Source: Priestia aryabhattai B8W22 (lineage in GTDB: Bacteria > Bacillota > Bacilli > Bacillales > Bacillaceae_H). Taken from it: a DNA stretch of 64,000 nucleotides. Positions within the stretch are counted from its first letter, which is position 1; every line of letters begins with the position of its first letter. Location of the stretch: assembly GCF_000956595.1 (NCBI RefSeq), contig NZ_JYOO01000027.1, forward strand, positions 1 to 64,000, in the 5' to 3' direction. Both the position numbers and the translations under genes were made by a program. Under the pieces are notes generated by a model, which saw only the letters and a list, made by a program, of their open reading frames with translations, made no database searches and had not been told where the DNA came from. Below, piece by piece: positions 53,668 through 62,426 of this stretch.

Positions 53668-54396
53668 ATCGTTTCCTCCCCGTTTACTAGCTTTTTTTTC
53701 ACTACCTTAGGAACTACGGAATAGACGTTTTTCCGGGTTACAAAGCCAATTTCGTCTAGAAAACCATACTGAGTGAGCATTTCTCCTACGGCTGAGTGTT
53801 TCAATATTTCAACAGGTGAATGCTCATAAGCCTCATACAAAAGCAGTGCAGCTTTTGCAGCATCCGTTAAATAAAATGTTTTTAGTTGCAGAAGACAGCT
53901 TATAAAGTACCCCGCTCCATATAAATCTTCTAGACAGAAGCGATCGGATGAACCTGAACAAACCAATAAAACAGTTTCATCTTGACTTGGTTGACAAACA
54001 GCACCGGCAACCGCTTCTCCGTTTAACAGTGAAGCTGCATAGACATGTTTTGCTTTTTCAGCGTTATGAATGGCCACCGTCCCATTAGTGGTGGATAAAA
54101 TAACTGTTTTATGTTGAATATGCTTTAATGTGCTGGGGTTTGGATCAAAAAAGCCTTCAATCGTTTTCCCTCTATATTCGCCTACAAGCGCAATTTCGTC
54201 AGGTTTATACGTTTTTGCTTTATTACGCGCTTCTTCTTCATTTCTTACCGGGATAACTTCCGTTGCTCCTTGCTGTAAAGCAGCCGCAATTGTTGACGTA
54301 GCCAATAAGACGTCAAATATAACGACCGTTTTTCCTTCTAGCTTTTTGGCAAGAAGCTCTTCTTTTTTGTAGTATTACGTGAACTTTTCTTTTCAT
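53655..54396 (-). pseudogene. ComB-like 2-phosphosulfolactate phosphatase, frameshifted at A6
   Basis: An ATG at 54396 overlaps the stop of the upstream phosphotransferase gene (ATGA), then reads MKRKVHVIL and shifts at an A6 run (plus-strand T6 at 54363-54368). The continuing frame reads KKEELLAKKLEGKTVVIFDV, then LLATST, and is open to 53655, with the ComB domain visible in LVGEYRGKTIEGFFDPNPS, STTNGTVAI and CSGSSDRFCLEDLYGAG. One extra or missing A would restore a single 246-residue protein. The downstream frame alone can only start at the TTG at 54305, with no ribosome site. Either a real inactivation, a sequencing error in the homopolymer, or a slippage site. Confidence 0.8.
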
Positions 54397-55451
54397 ATAT
54401 GCCCGCGTTCTGTATGCAGAGCATGAATAATCAGTGTTTTTACGTAATCTCCAAATTGTGAAAACCGTTCATCATTTGTTTGGCCTTTTTGATAACGGTA
54501 ATAAATTTGCTGACAAATGACAGCAAGTTTGAAGTACGCAAACTTCAGGTAAAAGTCAATGTGTGAAACATCTCGTCCGCTTTTTTTAGCATACGCTTCT
54601 ACAAAATCTCGACGGGAATAAAAGCTTTTTTGCACAGTAACAGGGGGGTTCCCCAATCCTCTTTTTAAAAGTTCAGGGTCGCCGTCTTCCATCCAATAGC
54701 TCACCGCAACTCCCAAATCAGCAAGCGGGTCTCCAACGGTTGTCATTTCCCAGTCGAATAATCCTACAATTTTCTTTCCATCCGGTGAAAATAACGTATT
54801 GTTAAGCTTATAATCATAGTGAATAATGGTTGAATGCTGTGAAGTTGGGAAGTGTGTGGTCAACCATTTCTTTAGTGCTTCTACTTCCGGTATGTGACTT
54901 GTTTTTGATTTTTCATAACGATGAATCCAGCCGTGTACTTGACGTTCTAAAAAACCTTCAGGCTTGCTGATTTCTTCAAGGAGCGTGCCTTTATAAGGAA
55001 CATCATGAAGTTGAACAAGGACATCCACCATTTGTTCTGAAATACGACGGCAAAGTTCGCTCGTTTCTTTCACTTCTTTTGGAAACGCTGTGTCGATGAG
55101 AACACCGTGCTTTCGTTCCATTAAAAAAAAGGATTTTCCGACCACCGTCTCATCTTCACAAAACACATACGGCCTAGGAGCGAGAGGGAACGACTTCGAT
55201 AAAACAGATAAAATCTTGTATTCTCTTTGCATGTCATGCGCTTTTGGGGCAACTGGCCCAAAGGGAGGACGTCTCAACACAGCCTCCCACTCTCCGACTG
55301 AAAGAGCGTAGGTTAAATTGGACGCACCAGATCCAAATTGCTTGATTAAAAGAGGCTCTTTAGGTAAATCAGGAATCGAAACACGGAGAAACTGATGCAG
55401 TTTTTCCGTGTTTAATTCCTCTCCTTTTCGTACAGGAATGATTTGTGCCAT
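54393..55451 (-). CDS. Phosphotransferase-family (APH/ACAD10-type) kinase
   Basis: 352 residues with the aminoglycoside-phosphotransferase fold: IKQFGSGASNLTYAL nucleotide loop, IIHYDYKLNNTLF (catalytic Asp in HxDxxxxN, about 205) and GLFDWEMTTVGDPLADLG (metal Asp). This is the type found in ACAD10/ACAD11 and next to acyl-CoA dehydrogenases, thought to phosphorylate 4-hydroxyacyl-CoA so that it can enter beta-oxidation. The ACAD genes in this cluster fit that role. Confidence 0.86.
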   Translation of the reverse strand: MAQIIPVRKGEELNTEKLHQFLRVSIPDLPKEPLLIKQFGSGASNLTYALSVGEWEAVLRRPPFGPVAPKAHDMQREYKILSVLSKSFPLAPRPYVFCEDETVVGKSFFLMERKHGVLIDTAFPKEVKETSELCRRISEQMVDVLVQLHDVPYKGTLLEEISKPEGFLERQVHGWIHRYEKSKTSHIPEVEALKKWLTTHFPTSQHSTIIHYDYKLNNTLFSPDGKKIVGLFDWEMTTVGDPLADLGVAVSYWMEDGDPELLKRGLGNPPVTVQKSFYSRRDFVEAYAKKSGRDVSHIDFYLKFAYFKLAVICQQIYYRYQKGQTNDERFSQFGDYVKTLIIHALHTERGHI

Positions 55452-55476
55452 TCTTTTACCACCTGCTTTTTTGTAG

Positions 55477-55878
55477 TTAAACAGCTACTTTATAATTCAT
55501 CAAAAACTGCTTAATATCCGCTGGAATAGAAATGCTTTTTTGTGCATCAAAATCAAAGTACACGATGACAGCTTCTCCTTTAGCAATCAGCGATCCCGTC
55601 TTGCTGTCGGTAATTTCATGGCCAATTGTAAAGCTTTTATTGCCGACATTAGATACAAAGGTTTTAATCATTAGCACTTGATTAAAATATCCTTGCGCAA
55701 CAAAATCACATTTAGTAGAGGCTAAAATATACTCCCACTTTTTTGTATGCATAGATGCTCCCATTTCTTCAAAAAAAGCAATCCGGGCCTCTTCTAAATA
55801 AATGAAATAGCTCGTATTGTTAATGTGACCCAGTGCGTCTGTTTCGCAAAAGCGCACTTTGACCTGTGTTTCATACAT
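55477..55878 (-). CDS. Hotdog-fold acyl-CoA thioesterase (4HBT/YbgC-like)
   Basis: 133 residues. Hotdog fold with the family motif RFCETDALGHINNTSYFIYLEEAR at the start; the Asp in ETDALGH is the catalytic residue of the 4-hydroxybenzoyl-CoA thioesterase group. It probably hydrolyses acyl-CoAs that accumulate in this pathway. AAGGAGGAG precedes the ATG. Confidence 0.88.
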   Translation of the reverse strand: MYETQVKVRFCETDALGHINNTSYFIYLEEARIAFFEEMGASMHTKKWEYILASTKCDFVAQGYFNQVLMIKTFVSNVGNKSFTIGHEITDSKTGSLIAKGEAVIVYFDFDAQKSISIPADIKQFLMNYKVAV

Positions 55879-55892
55879 GATCTTCTCCTCCT

Positions 55893-56675
55893 TTACTTAT
55901 GTGAAAAAACAGCGGGACGCTTTTCAATAAATGCTGATACTCCTTCTTTAATATCTTCTGTTTGAAAGATTTCTTCAAACAGCTCTGCCTCAAGTTCAAG
56001 ACCTTCAGATAATGTACGATTCATTCCTTCGTTTACCGCTGTCTTAATTCGAGAAAGTGACGGAAGAGAGTGACGGTTAAATTTCTTAGCCAGCTCTTTT
56101 GCTTTTTCGAGCCCTTTTCCTTTAGGCGTGACATGATTGGCAAATCTTGCATGAAGCGCTTCTTCTGCAGAAACAGGACTTCCGGCAAACATCCATTCTT
56201 TAGCTTTAGATACGCCGATTACGCGTGGAAGGCGCTGAGTTCCGCCTCCTCCAGGAAACAATCCGAGCTTCACTTCCGGAAGACCGATTTGAGCATGTTC
56301 TTCGGCAATGCGTATATCAGCAGTTAGCGCAAGTTCGCATCCCCCCCCAAACGTTAAACCGTTTAACACGACAATTGTTGGTTTCTCAACATTTTCAAGC
56401 TTTTGCAAAACGCGATGGGTTTTCATAAACTCTTCTTTAATGCCGCTTTGTCCCATTAACTGAGGAAATTCTTTAATATCAGCTCCAGCCATAAACGCCC
56501 GGTCGCCCGCTCCTGTTAAAATAATTGTAATGACATCAGGATCTTTACTAAGCTCTTCATACGTTTCTTCAAGCTGCTGCACAACAGCCTGACTCATTAC
56601 ATTTAAAGGAGGGTTATCAATGGTTACAATAGCCATTTTTTCTTCTTTTTCAATACGTACAAATTTTTTCATCAT
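55893..56675 (-). CDS. Enoyl-CoA hydratase (crotonase)
   Basis: 260 residues. Crotonase fold with the oxyanion-hole loops AFMAGADIKEFP and FGGGCELALTADI, and the catalytic region IGLPEVKLGLFPGGGGTQRLP, whose Glu and PG-GGTQ are typical of hydratases. It is the standard second step of beta-oxidation, unlike the PaaG-like relative at 50313. A downstream start (MAIVTIDNPP) exists, but the ATG at 56675 has AAGCAATG overlap with the preceding stop, favouring coupled translation. Confidence 0.88.
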   Translation of the reverse strand: MMKKFVRIEKEEKMAIVTIDNPPLNVMSQAVVQQLEETYEELSKDPDVITIILTGAGDRAFMAGADIKEFPQLMGQSGIKEEFMKTHRVLQKLENVEKPTIVVLNGLTFGGGCELALTADIRIAEEHAQIGLPEVKLGLFPGGGGTQRLPRVIGVSKAKEWMFAGSPVSAEEALHARFANHVTPKGKGLEKAKELAKKFNRHSLPSLSRIKTAVNEGMNRTLSEGLELEAELFEEIFQTEDIKEGVSAFIEKRPAVFSHK

Positions 56676-57556
56676 TGCTTCACTCCCTGTGTGTGGTATG
56701 TGTAAAAACCTTTTCCTGTTTTACGTCCAAGCTCGCCTTTTTGAACTTTTTCTTCAATGCACGCAGCTGGCTTGTCCTCTGGATCCCCCGTTTCACTATA
56801 GCGCTGCTGCATCACAAAATATCCGACGTCAATTCCCGAGAGATCCATCAATTCAAAAGGACCGATCGGGTGATTGAGCGCTTTTTTGCAAATCGTATCA
56901 ATGTCTTCAAAATCTGCGTATCCATTTTCGTAAAGGAAAACGGCTTCTTTTTGCAACGCTCCTAAAATTCGATTGGCGATAAAACCTGAGATTTCTTTTT
57001 TCAGAAGGACTGCTGTGCGATTAATTTGCTTACAAACTTCCATGGTCGTTTGAGCTGTTTTTTCACTTGTCTTTTCACTCATCACAACTTCTACGCAGTC
57101 CATTACAAGAGGAGGAAAAAAGAAATGCATGTTAACGATTTGCTCTGGACGGTTTGTTGCACTTGCAATAAGCGAATTAACAATTGTTGAACTATTCGAT
57201 GCTAAAATGGCGTGACTTGGTGCGTACTCATCTATTTCTTTAAAAACGCTTTGTTTTACATCTAACTTTTCTACAACGGCTTCAATCACAAAATCAGCAT
57301 TTGAAACCGCTTCTTTTAATGTATTTGTAAAAGACAACCTTCGAAATGCGGCTTCTTTAGCATCAGAAGAGATTTTGCCTTTATGAACCCATTTGCCTAT
57401 AATTGCTTCCAGCTTATTTTTCGCCTCAATGAGTGATTGTTCATTCATATCTTGAATAATTGTTTCATATCCTCCAAGTGCACAAAGCATACCGATTTGA
57501 TGTCCCATTTGTCCTGCTCCAATAACAGCAATACGCTGTATATCTTTACTATTCAT
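56672..57556 (-). CDS. 3-hydroxyacyl-CoA (3-hydroxybutyryl-CoA) dehydrogenase
   Basis: 294 residues. NAD-binding IAVIGAGQMGHQIGMLCALGG (Rossmann GxGxMG), followed by the dimerising C-terminal half with the catalytic His-Glu in VNMHFFFPPLVMDCVEVV and NHPIGPFELMDLSGID. It oxidises 3-hydroxyacyl-CoA. Its end overlaps the hydratase gene by four bases. Confidence 0.9.
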   Translation of the reverse strand: MNSKDIQRIAVIGAGQMGHQIGMLCALGGYETIIQDMNEQSLIEAKNKLEAIIGKWVHKGKISSDAKEAAFRRLSFTNTLKEAVSNADFVIEAVVEKLDVKQSVFKEIDEYAPSHAILASNSSTIVNSLIASATNRPEQIVNMHFFFPPLVMDCVEVVMSEKTSEKTAQTTMEVCKQINRTAVLLKKEISGFIANRILGALQKEAVFLYENGYADFEDIDTICKKALNHPIGPFELMDLSGIDVGYFVMQQRYSETGDPEDKPAACIEEKVQKGELGRKTGKGFYTYHTQGVKQ

Positions 57557-57636
57557 GTTATAGCCTCCTTTTAATATAAAAGGAGAGAAAGAGCTTATAC
57601 TTTCCCGCCTTTTACGAGCACTGTCTAACCTAGCAG

Positions 57637-58203
57637 CTACTGTGACTGAATACCTTTCATCAACATCTTATAAAAAATAGCCGCAACTTCTCGATCTGAC
57701 TTTTCACCATCCGGCTGAAACCAGAAATAGCTCCAATTTGTCATTCCTAATATGCCTAGCGTCACGATATCTGAAGGCAAATCTGAACGGAACTGCCCTG
57801 CTTCCATTCCTTTTTCAATAATTTCCTGTACGTTTTCTTTAAAACGATCGCGCTTTGGAATGATTTGTTCTAAGTGTTCTTCACTCAAATGACGCATCTC
57901 TCGAAAAAACACTTTAGCTCGAAGCCCTTCTTTTTCAATATCATGAACAAGTTTAAAAATAATGCTGTGCAGCTTTTCTGGATAAGATGTCGTCTTATCT
58001 GCAAGAATCGTCTCTTGGTTTTCTATTAACCTTTCAATATATTGAAGGTGAATATCCATTAAAAGCTCTTGTTTGCTTTTAAAATAATAATAAAACGTTC
58101 CTTTTGTGACGTTTAATTCATTTACAATATCTTGAATAGACGTTTCTTTGAAACCTTTTTGAGCAAAAAGCTGAATGCTTCGTTCCATCATCAAATCTTT
58201 CAT
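57637..58203 (-). CDS. TetR-family regulator of the acyl-CoA cluster
   Basis: 188 residues from the ATG at 58203 (MKDLMMERSIQLFAQKGF), after GAGAGGG. The HTH is at about residues 18-45 (TSIQDIVNELNVTKGTFYYYF). The C-terminal domain (FKLVHDIEKEGLRAKVF) is of the FadR (YsiA)/TetR_C type that binds acyl-CoA. It lies between the acyl-CoA synthetase and the dehydrogenase genes and probably senses an acyl-CoA intermediate. The palindrome at 61950 is a plausible operator. Confidence 0.87.
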   Translation of the reverse strand: MKDLMMERSIQLFAQKGFKETSIQDIVNELNVTKGTFYYYFKSKQELLMDIHLQYIERLIENQETILADKTTSYPEKLHSIIFKLVHDIEKEGLRAKVFFREMRHLSEEHLEQIIPKRDRFKENVQEIIEKGMEAGQFRSDLPSDIVTLGILGMTNWSYFWFQPDGEKSDREVAAIFYKMLMKGIQSQ

Positions 58204-58293
58204 CGTCAAACCCTCTCTGTCTTTTCTCATTTTCACAAATTATACCATGGCTTAGAGGGAGCTTTTGAAAAAGTTTGTTTATGTTCAGCTTAT

Positions 58294-59913
58294 TTACATC
58301 GTTTCTTTCACCACTTCTTCTCGCAGTGCCCGTCGCAAAATTTTTCCTACATTGGTCTTAGGAAGCTCAGCGCGAAACTCAAAGATTCGCGGAATTTTGT
58401 ATGCTGCAAGATGATGTCGACAATAAGAAGTAAGCTCTTCTTCGGAAAGAGATTTCCCTTCTTTTACTACCAAAATCGCTTTAATTGTTTCTCCTCTGTA
58501 AGGATGCGGCACGCCAATTACGACGGCTTCTTTAATATGGCTGTGTTCATATAAAACTTCTTCAATATCTCGAGGATACACATTAAAACCACTTGCAATA
58601 ATCATATCTTTTTTGCGATCAACAATGGATAAATACCCATCTTCATCTATCTGTCCAATATCTCCTGTGTACAGCCAGCCGTTTCTAAGCGCGTGAGCTG
58701 TTTCTTCAGGCTGATTCCAATAGCCCTTCATAACTTGAGGGCCTTTAATCACTATTTCTCCAAGCTCTCCTCTTGGCAGTTCTTTTGTTCCGGTAGCCAC
58801 GTCTACAATTTTATAAGCGGTTTGCGGCACGCCAAGTCCGACTGTACCTGGCTTTCGTTCACAAAACGGCAGGTTGCAATGGGTCACGGGGGATGCTTCT
58901 GATAAGCCGTACCCTTCTAACACTTTAGCGCTCGTTTTTCGTTCGAACTCTTTCATCAGCTCAACAGGCATCGGCGCACTACCGCTGTTGCAGATGCGAA
59001 TACTTTCGATGTTGTATTCTTCTGCCCGCGGATGATTGGTAATCGCGACATACATAGTGGGCACGCCAGGAAAAATACTAGGCTGCTCTTTTTTTATTGT
59101 ATTTAGTACTTCTTCTAAATCAAAACGCGGCAATAGCAATATTTCATTTCCACAAAGAATTGATAAATGCATGCAGGAAGTCATGCCAAATACGTGAAAC
59201 AATGGAATAACGGTTAAGCATTTTTCTTTTCCTAATTCAATATCATGCTTAAATATTTCGTATGATTGAACTGCGTTTGTGTAAATGTTTGTATGTGTAA
59301 GCATCGCACCTTTAGATGGTCCGGTCGTTCCTCCCGTATACTGAAGAACAGCAATATCGTGTGATGGATGGATAACCGGCTGATTAAATTCATGTTTTAT
59401 GGTTAAAAAATCTAGGAAGGAAAGGTCTGGTGATGTAGGAACAAAAGGTTTTTGCAAGCTGACAGTTATCGCTTCTTCTATATCAACGCGGTTTCTTATC
59501 TCTTGAAGTCTCGTATAAAAATCATCGAGTATAATTATTTTTTTTGCCCCGGAATCGTTTAAAATATGCTCTAGCTCTTGTTCGACAAGCATAGGGTTGA
59601 CCTGAGTAACAATGCCGCCCGCTGCTACGATGCTGAAATAGCTTATTATATATTGCGGACAGTTTGGTAGCATAATTGCTACACGATCTCCTTTTTTAAT
59701 TCCTTTTTTCTGCAGTGCTCCTGCAAATACGCGAACTGAGTGGTACAGCTCCTGGTACGTTAACGTATGCTGATACATGCGCGTGGCCGTGTGAGCAGGA
59801 TAACGTTCGGCTGTTTCTTTCAGCATATCAAATAGTGAAATATCTTCGATGTGAATCTCATGAGTGTAGGCTTCTGGATAAGGTGTAAACCATTTTTTAA
59901 CGTCTTCCATCAA
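58294..59913 (-). CDS. Long-chain fatty-acid-CoA ligase
   Basis: 539 residues, ANL superfamily: YTGGTTGPSKGAMLTH (AMP-binding P-loop, about 175), GYGLSEASPVTHCN (about 335), YTGDIGQIDEDGYLSIVDRKKDMII (about 430) and the catalytic lysine in PKTNVGKILRR. It activates fatty or branched acids with ATP and CoA, feeding the dehydrogenases around it. Two ATGs follow each other at the start; either can serve. Confidence 0.9.
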   Translation of the reverse strand: MMEDVKKWFTPYPEAYTHEIHIEDISLFDMLKETAERYPAHTATRMYQHTLTYQELYHSVRVFAGALQKKGIKKGDRVAIMLPNCPQYIISYFSIVAAGGIVTQVNPMLVEQELEHILNDSGAKKIIILDDFYTRLQEIRNRVDIEEAITVSLQKPFVPTSPDLSFLDFLTIKHEFNQPVIHPSHDIAVLQYTGGTTGPSKGAMLTHTNIYTNAVQSYEIFKHDIELGKEKCLTVIPLFHVFGMTSCMHLSILCGNEILLLPRFDLEEVLNTIKKEQPSIFPGVPTMYVAITNHPRAEEYNIESIRICNSGSAPMPVELMKEFERKTSAKVLEGYGLSEASPVTHCNLPFCERKPGTVGLGVPQTAYKIVDVATGTKELPRGELGEIVIKGPQVMKGYWNQPEETAHALRNGWLYTGDIGQIDEDGYLSIVDRKKDMIIASGFNVYPRDIEEVLYEHSHIKEAVVIGVPHPYRGETIKAILVVKEGKSLSEEELTSYCRHHLAAYKIPRIFEFRAELPKTNVGKILRRALREEVVKETM

Positions 59914-59929
59914 GTTACTCCTTTCTTAT

Positions 59930-60703
59930 TCACATAGCATGAACTCCACCGTCTACCGTCAGAATATCGCCCGTAATATAATTAGATGCTGCAGAAGCAA
60001 GAAAAACAGCCGCTCCTTTTAAATCAGCTTCGGCGCCAAAGCGTTTTAAAGGGGTTTGACTTAGAAAATAATCTTTTCCTTGTTCCATAATCGCACCTGA
60101 CATTTTAGTAGGAAAAAATCCCGGCGCAATCGCATTAACTTGAATATTATGCTGTCCCCATTTGACAGCTAAATCTTTCGTGAACGTAATGACTGCCCCT
60201 TTACTCGTGTTGTACCCGATTGTATCCATATACTGAGGATCCGTTCCTCCAAGACCCGCAATTGAAGCAATGTTAATAATCTTGCCAGCTTTTTGTTTAA
60301 TCATTTCTTTTCCAGCTTCTTGGGACATTAAAAACGTGCCCGTCACATTAATATTCATCACTTTTTGCCATGCTTCAAGAGGCATTTCTTCAGCCGGAGC
60401 TCCCCATGTAGCTCCGCTGTTGTTAATTAAAATATCGATGCGTCCAAATGTTTCAATCGTTTGGTGCACGACATTTTTAATATCTTCAGGCTGACTGATG
60501 TCGCAAGTTAAGGCGAGAGTTTTTACGCCCATGGTGGCCAATCGATCAGCCACTTGCTGACACGCTTCTTTTTTTCTTGAACATAGAACAATATTTGCCC
60601 CTGCCTCTGCAAGCCCTTCTGCCATTTGTTCTCCTAATCCTCTGCCTCCTCCGGTAATAATAGCTGTTTTTCCAGTTAAATCAAACAAATCCTTTATGTG
60701 CAT
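59930..60703 (-). CDS. Short-chain dehydrogenase/reductase (3-oxoacyl reductase-like)
   Basis: 257 residues, classical [26 protein letters not shown], the Ser in [24 protein letters not shown] with Tyr-Lys, and the family end [16 protein letters not shown]. Similar to gluconate 5-dehydrogenase and FabG relatives. It overlaps the end of the dehydrogenase gene at 60681 by 23 bases, so it is the second gene of the operon. Confidence 0.87.
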   Translation of the reverse strand: MHIKDLFDLTGKTAIITGGGRGLGEQMAEGLAEAGANIVLCSRKKEACQQVADRLATMGVKTLALTCDISQPEDIKNVVHQTIETFGRIDILINNSGATWGAPAEEMPLEAWQKVMNINVTGTFLMSQEAGKEMIKQKAGKIINIASIAGLGGTDPQYMDTIGYNTSKGAVITFTKDLAVKWGQHNIQVNAIAPGFFPTKMSGAIMEQGKDYFLSQTPLKRFGAEADLKGAAVFLASAASNYITGDILTVDGGVHAM

Positions 60704-61925
60704 AGGTTGCCTCCTGTTCTTGATAGGATTTTAGCTCAAGTCTTGCAAGCTGCGCTTTGTGCACTTCGTCTGGACCATCAGCAAGGCGCAAAGTTCGAGC
60801 ATTTGCCCAAAGTGCCGCAAGCGGCGTGTCTTCTGAAACACCTGCTCCTCCAAATGCTTGAATGGCGCGATCAATGACTTTTAAAGCCATAGCAGGAGCT
60901 ATTACTTTAATCATGGCAATTTCTTTCCGCGCTTTTTTGTTCCCAACTGTGTCCATCATATACGCAGCTTTTAATGTTAATAAGCGAGCTTGCTCAATTT
61001 CAATACGCGATTCTGCCACCCATTCTTGAATAACCCCTTGCTGGGAAAGCAACTTATTAAATGTAGAACGACTTTGAATACGCTTACATAATTCTTCAAG
61101 CGCTCTTTCAGCTGCTCCTATTAGACGCATGCAGTGATGAATACGTCCAGGCCCTAATCTGCCTTGAGCAATAGCAAACCCTTTTCCTTCTCCTAAAAGC
61201 ATATTAGATGCTGGCACACGCACATTGTCATAATGAATTTCAGCGTGTCCATGAGGAGCGTGATCGTATCCAAAGACTGGAAGCATCCGTTCAATTTTAA
61301 CTCCCGGAGTATTTAATGGAACTAGAATCATAGACTGCTGCTCATATTTAGATGCGTTAAAATCACTTTTTCCCATCACAATAGCAATTTTGCAGCGAGG
61401 ATCTCCCGCACCTGAAGACCACCATTTTCTTCCGTTGATTATATATTCATCGCCTTCTCTTACAATACTGCACTGAATGTTTGTGGCATCAGAAGAACCT
61501 ACATCCGGTTCTGTCATAGAAAAGCAGGAGCGAATGTCTCCATTTAACAGAGGCTTTAACCATTTTTCTTTCTGTTCAGGCGTTCCGTATCGAACCAGCA
61601 CTTCCATATTGCCGGTGTCAGGAGCTCCGCAGTTAAAAGCTTCTGGCCCAATAATAGAACGGCCCATAATTTCGCAAAGAGGAGCGTATTCTACATTTGT
61701 TAGGCCTGCTCCGTATTCGCTTTCTGGCAAAAATAAGTTCCATAACCCAGCTTGCTTTGCTTTTTCTTTTAACTCTTCCATGATTGGAGGAACAGCTGAC
61801 CATCTAGATGGCTGTTCATTCAGCTGTTGTTCGTATAGCCGTTCATTTGGGTAAATATGCTCTTCTATAAAAGAGTTCAATTCTTTTTGCAGCTTCACTA
61901 CTTTGTCAGAGTAAGAAAAATACAC
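60681..61925 (-). CDS. Acyl-CoA dehydrogenase (ACAD10/11-like)
   Basis: 414 residues, the short ACAD form. FAD and substrate motifs: [18 protein letters not shown] (about 137), [38 protein letters not shown] and the C-terminal [33 protein letters not shown]. The GPGR...H pattern is typical of ACAD10/11, matching the phosphotransferase at 54393. First gene of the cluster; the palindrome at 61950 lies about 25 bases upstream. Confidence 0.9.
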   Translation of the reverse strand: MYFSYSDKVVKLQKELNSFIEEHIYPNERLYEQQLNEQPSRWSAVPPIMEELKEKAKQAGLWNLFLPESEYGAGLTNVEYAPLCEIMGRSIIGPEAFNCGAPDTGNMEVLVRYGTPEQKEKWLKPLLNGDIRSCFSMTEPDVGSSDATNIQCSIVREGDEYIINGRKWWSSGAGDPRCKIAIVMGKSDFNASKYEQQSMILVPLNTPGVKIERMLPVFGYDHAPHGHAEIHYDNVRVPASNMLLGEGKGFAIAQGRLGPGRIHHCMRLIGAAERALEELCKRIQSRSTFNKLLSQQGVIQEWVAESRIEIEQARLLTLKAAYMMDTVGNKKARKEIAMIKVIAPAMALKVIDRAIQAFGGAGVSEDTPLAALWANARTLRLADGPDEVHKAQLARLELKSYQEQEATYAHKGFV

Positions 61926-61949
61926 GGTAGTCCCTCGCTTTCATTTACT

Positions 61950-61965
61950 TACTAACCGGTTGGTA
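61950..61965. promoter_or_regulatory. Candidate TetR operator upstream of the acyl-CoA cluster
   Basis: TACTAACCGGTTGGTA is palindromic except for one base pair. The ACCGGTT centre is like the operators of acyl-CoA-responsive TetR regulators in Bacillus and actinobacteria. No second copy was found before the other genes of the cluster. Confidence 0.55.
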
Positions 61966-62050
61966 TGTTACATATTCATCATAAATGAAGGAAAATAATT
62001 CAGCAAGATATTTTTAGAAAAATTCTAATTATTATATTATTTAGAATTAA

Positions 62051-62078
62051 AAAAAGAGAGGTTAAAACCTCTCTTTTT
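62051..62078 (-). terminator. Terminator of the DUF1292 gene
   Basis: AAAAAGAGAGGTT and AACCTCTCTTTTT are exact complements around AA; the stem starts within the stop codon. A-rich and T-rich ends allow use from both sides. Confidence 0.92.
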
Positions 62079-62340
62079 ACGCGGATGTCATTTCCTCAAA
62101 TACGGCTGATACCTTTTCGAACTCATCATCATCTTCAATTGAAGACCATTCACCATTATCTTCAATTTTTAAAAAGAAAACATCAATTTCTTCTTCTGTT
62201 TCAATTAAAACTTCTTCCACAAATGCAACGGCAATATAATCGTGCCCTTCAATCGTCATTTTTCCAAGCACTTCAATATCTTGCTCTTGATCATTTTCAT
62301 CTAAAACTGTAAAAATCTCTCCCGTTTCAATGCGTTCCAT
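62077..62340 (-). CDS. DUF1292-family acidic protein
   Basis: 87 residues, very acidic (many Glu and Asp), beginning MERIETGEIFTVLDENDQEQ. DUF1292 members such as B. subtilis YrzB are found in most Firmicutes; function unknown. GGAGG precedes the ATG. Single gene with its own terminator. Confidence 0.88.
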   Translation of the reverse strand: MERIETGEIFTVLDENDQEQDIEVLGKMTIEGHDYIAVAFVEEVLIETEEEIDVFFLKIEDNGEWSSIEDDDEFEKVSAVFEEMTSA

Positions 62341-62426
62341 CTTATTCCCTCCTATTTTAACCTCATTATTTGTTCACTAACATGTATTCCCCTTTAGAAA
62401 AGGTTTCATGCTTACAAAAGTAGAAT

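Noticed and set aside
58132-58554. Plus-strand frame of 140 codons opposite the TetR and ligase genes
   Set aside because: Antisense shadow; no domain and no ribosome site.
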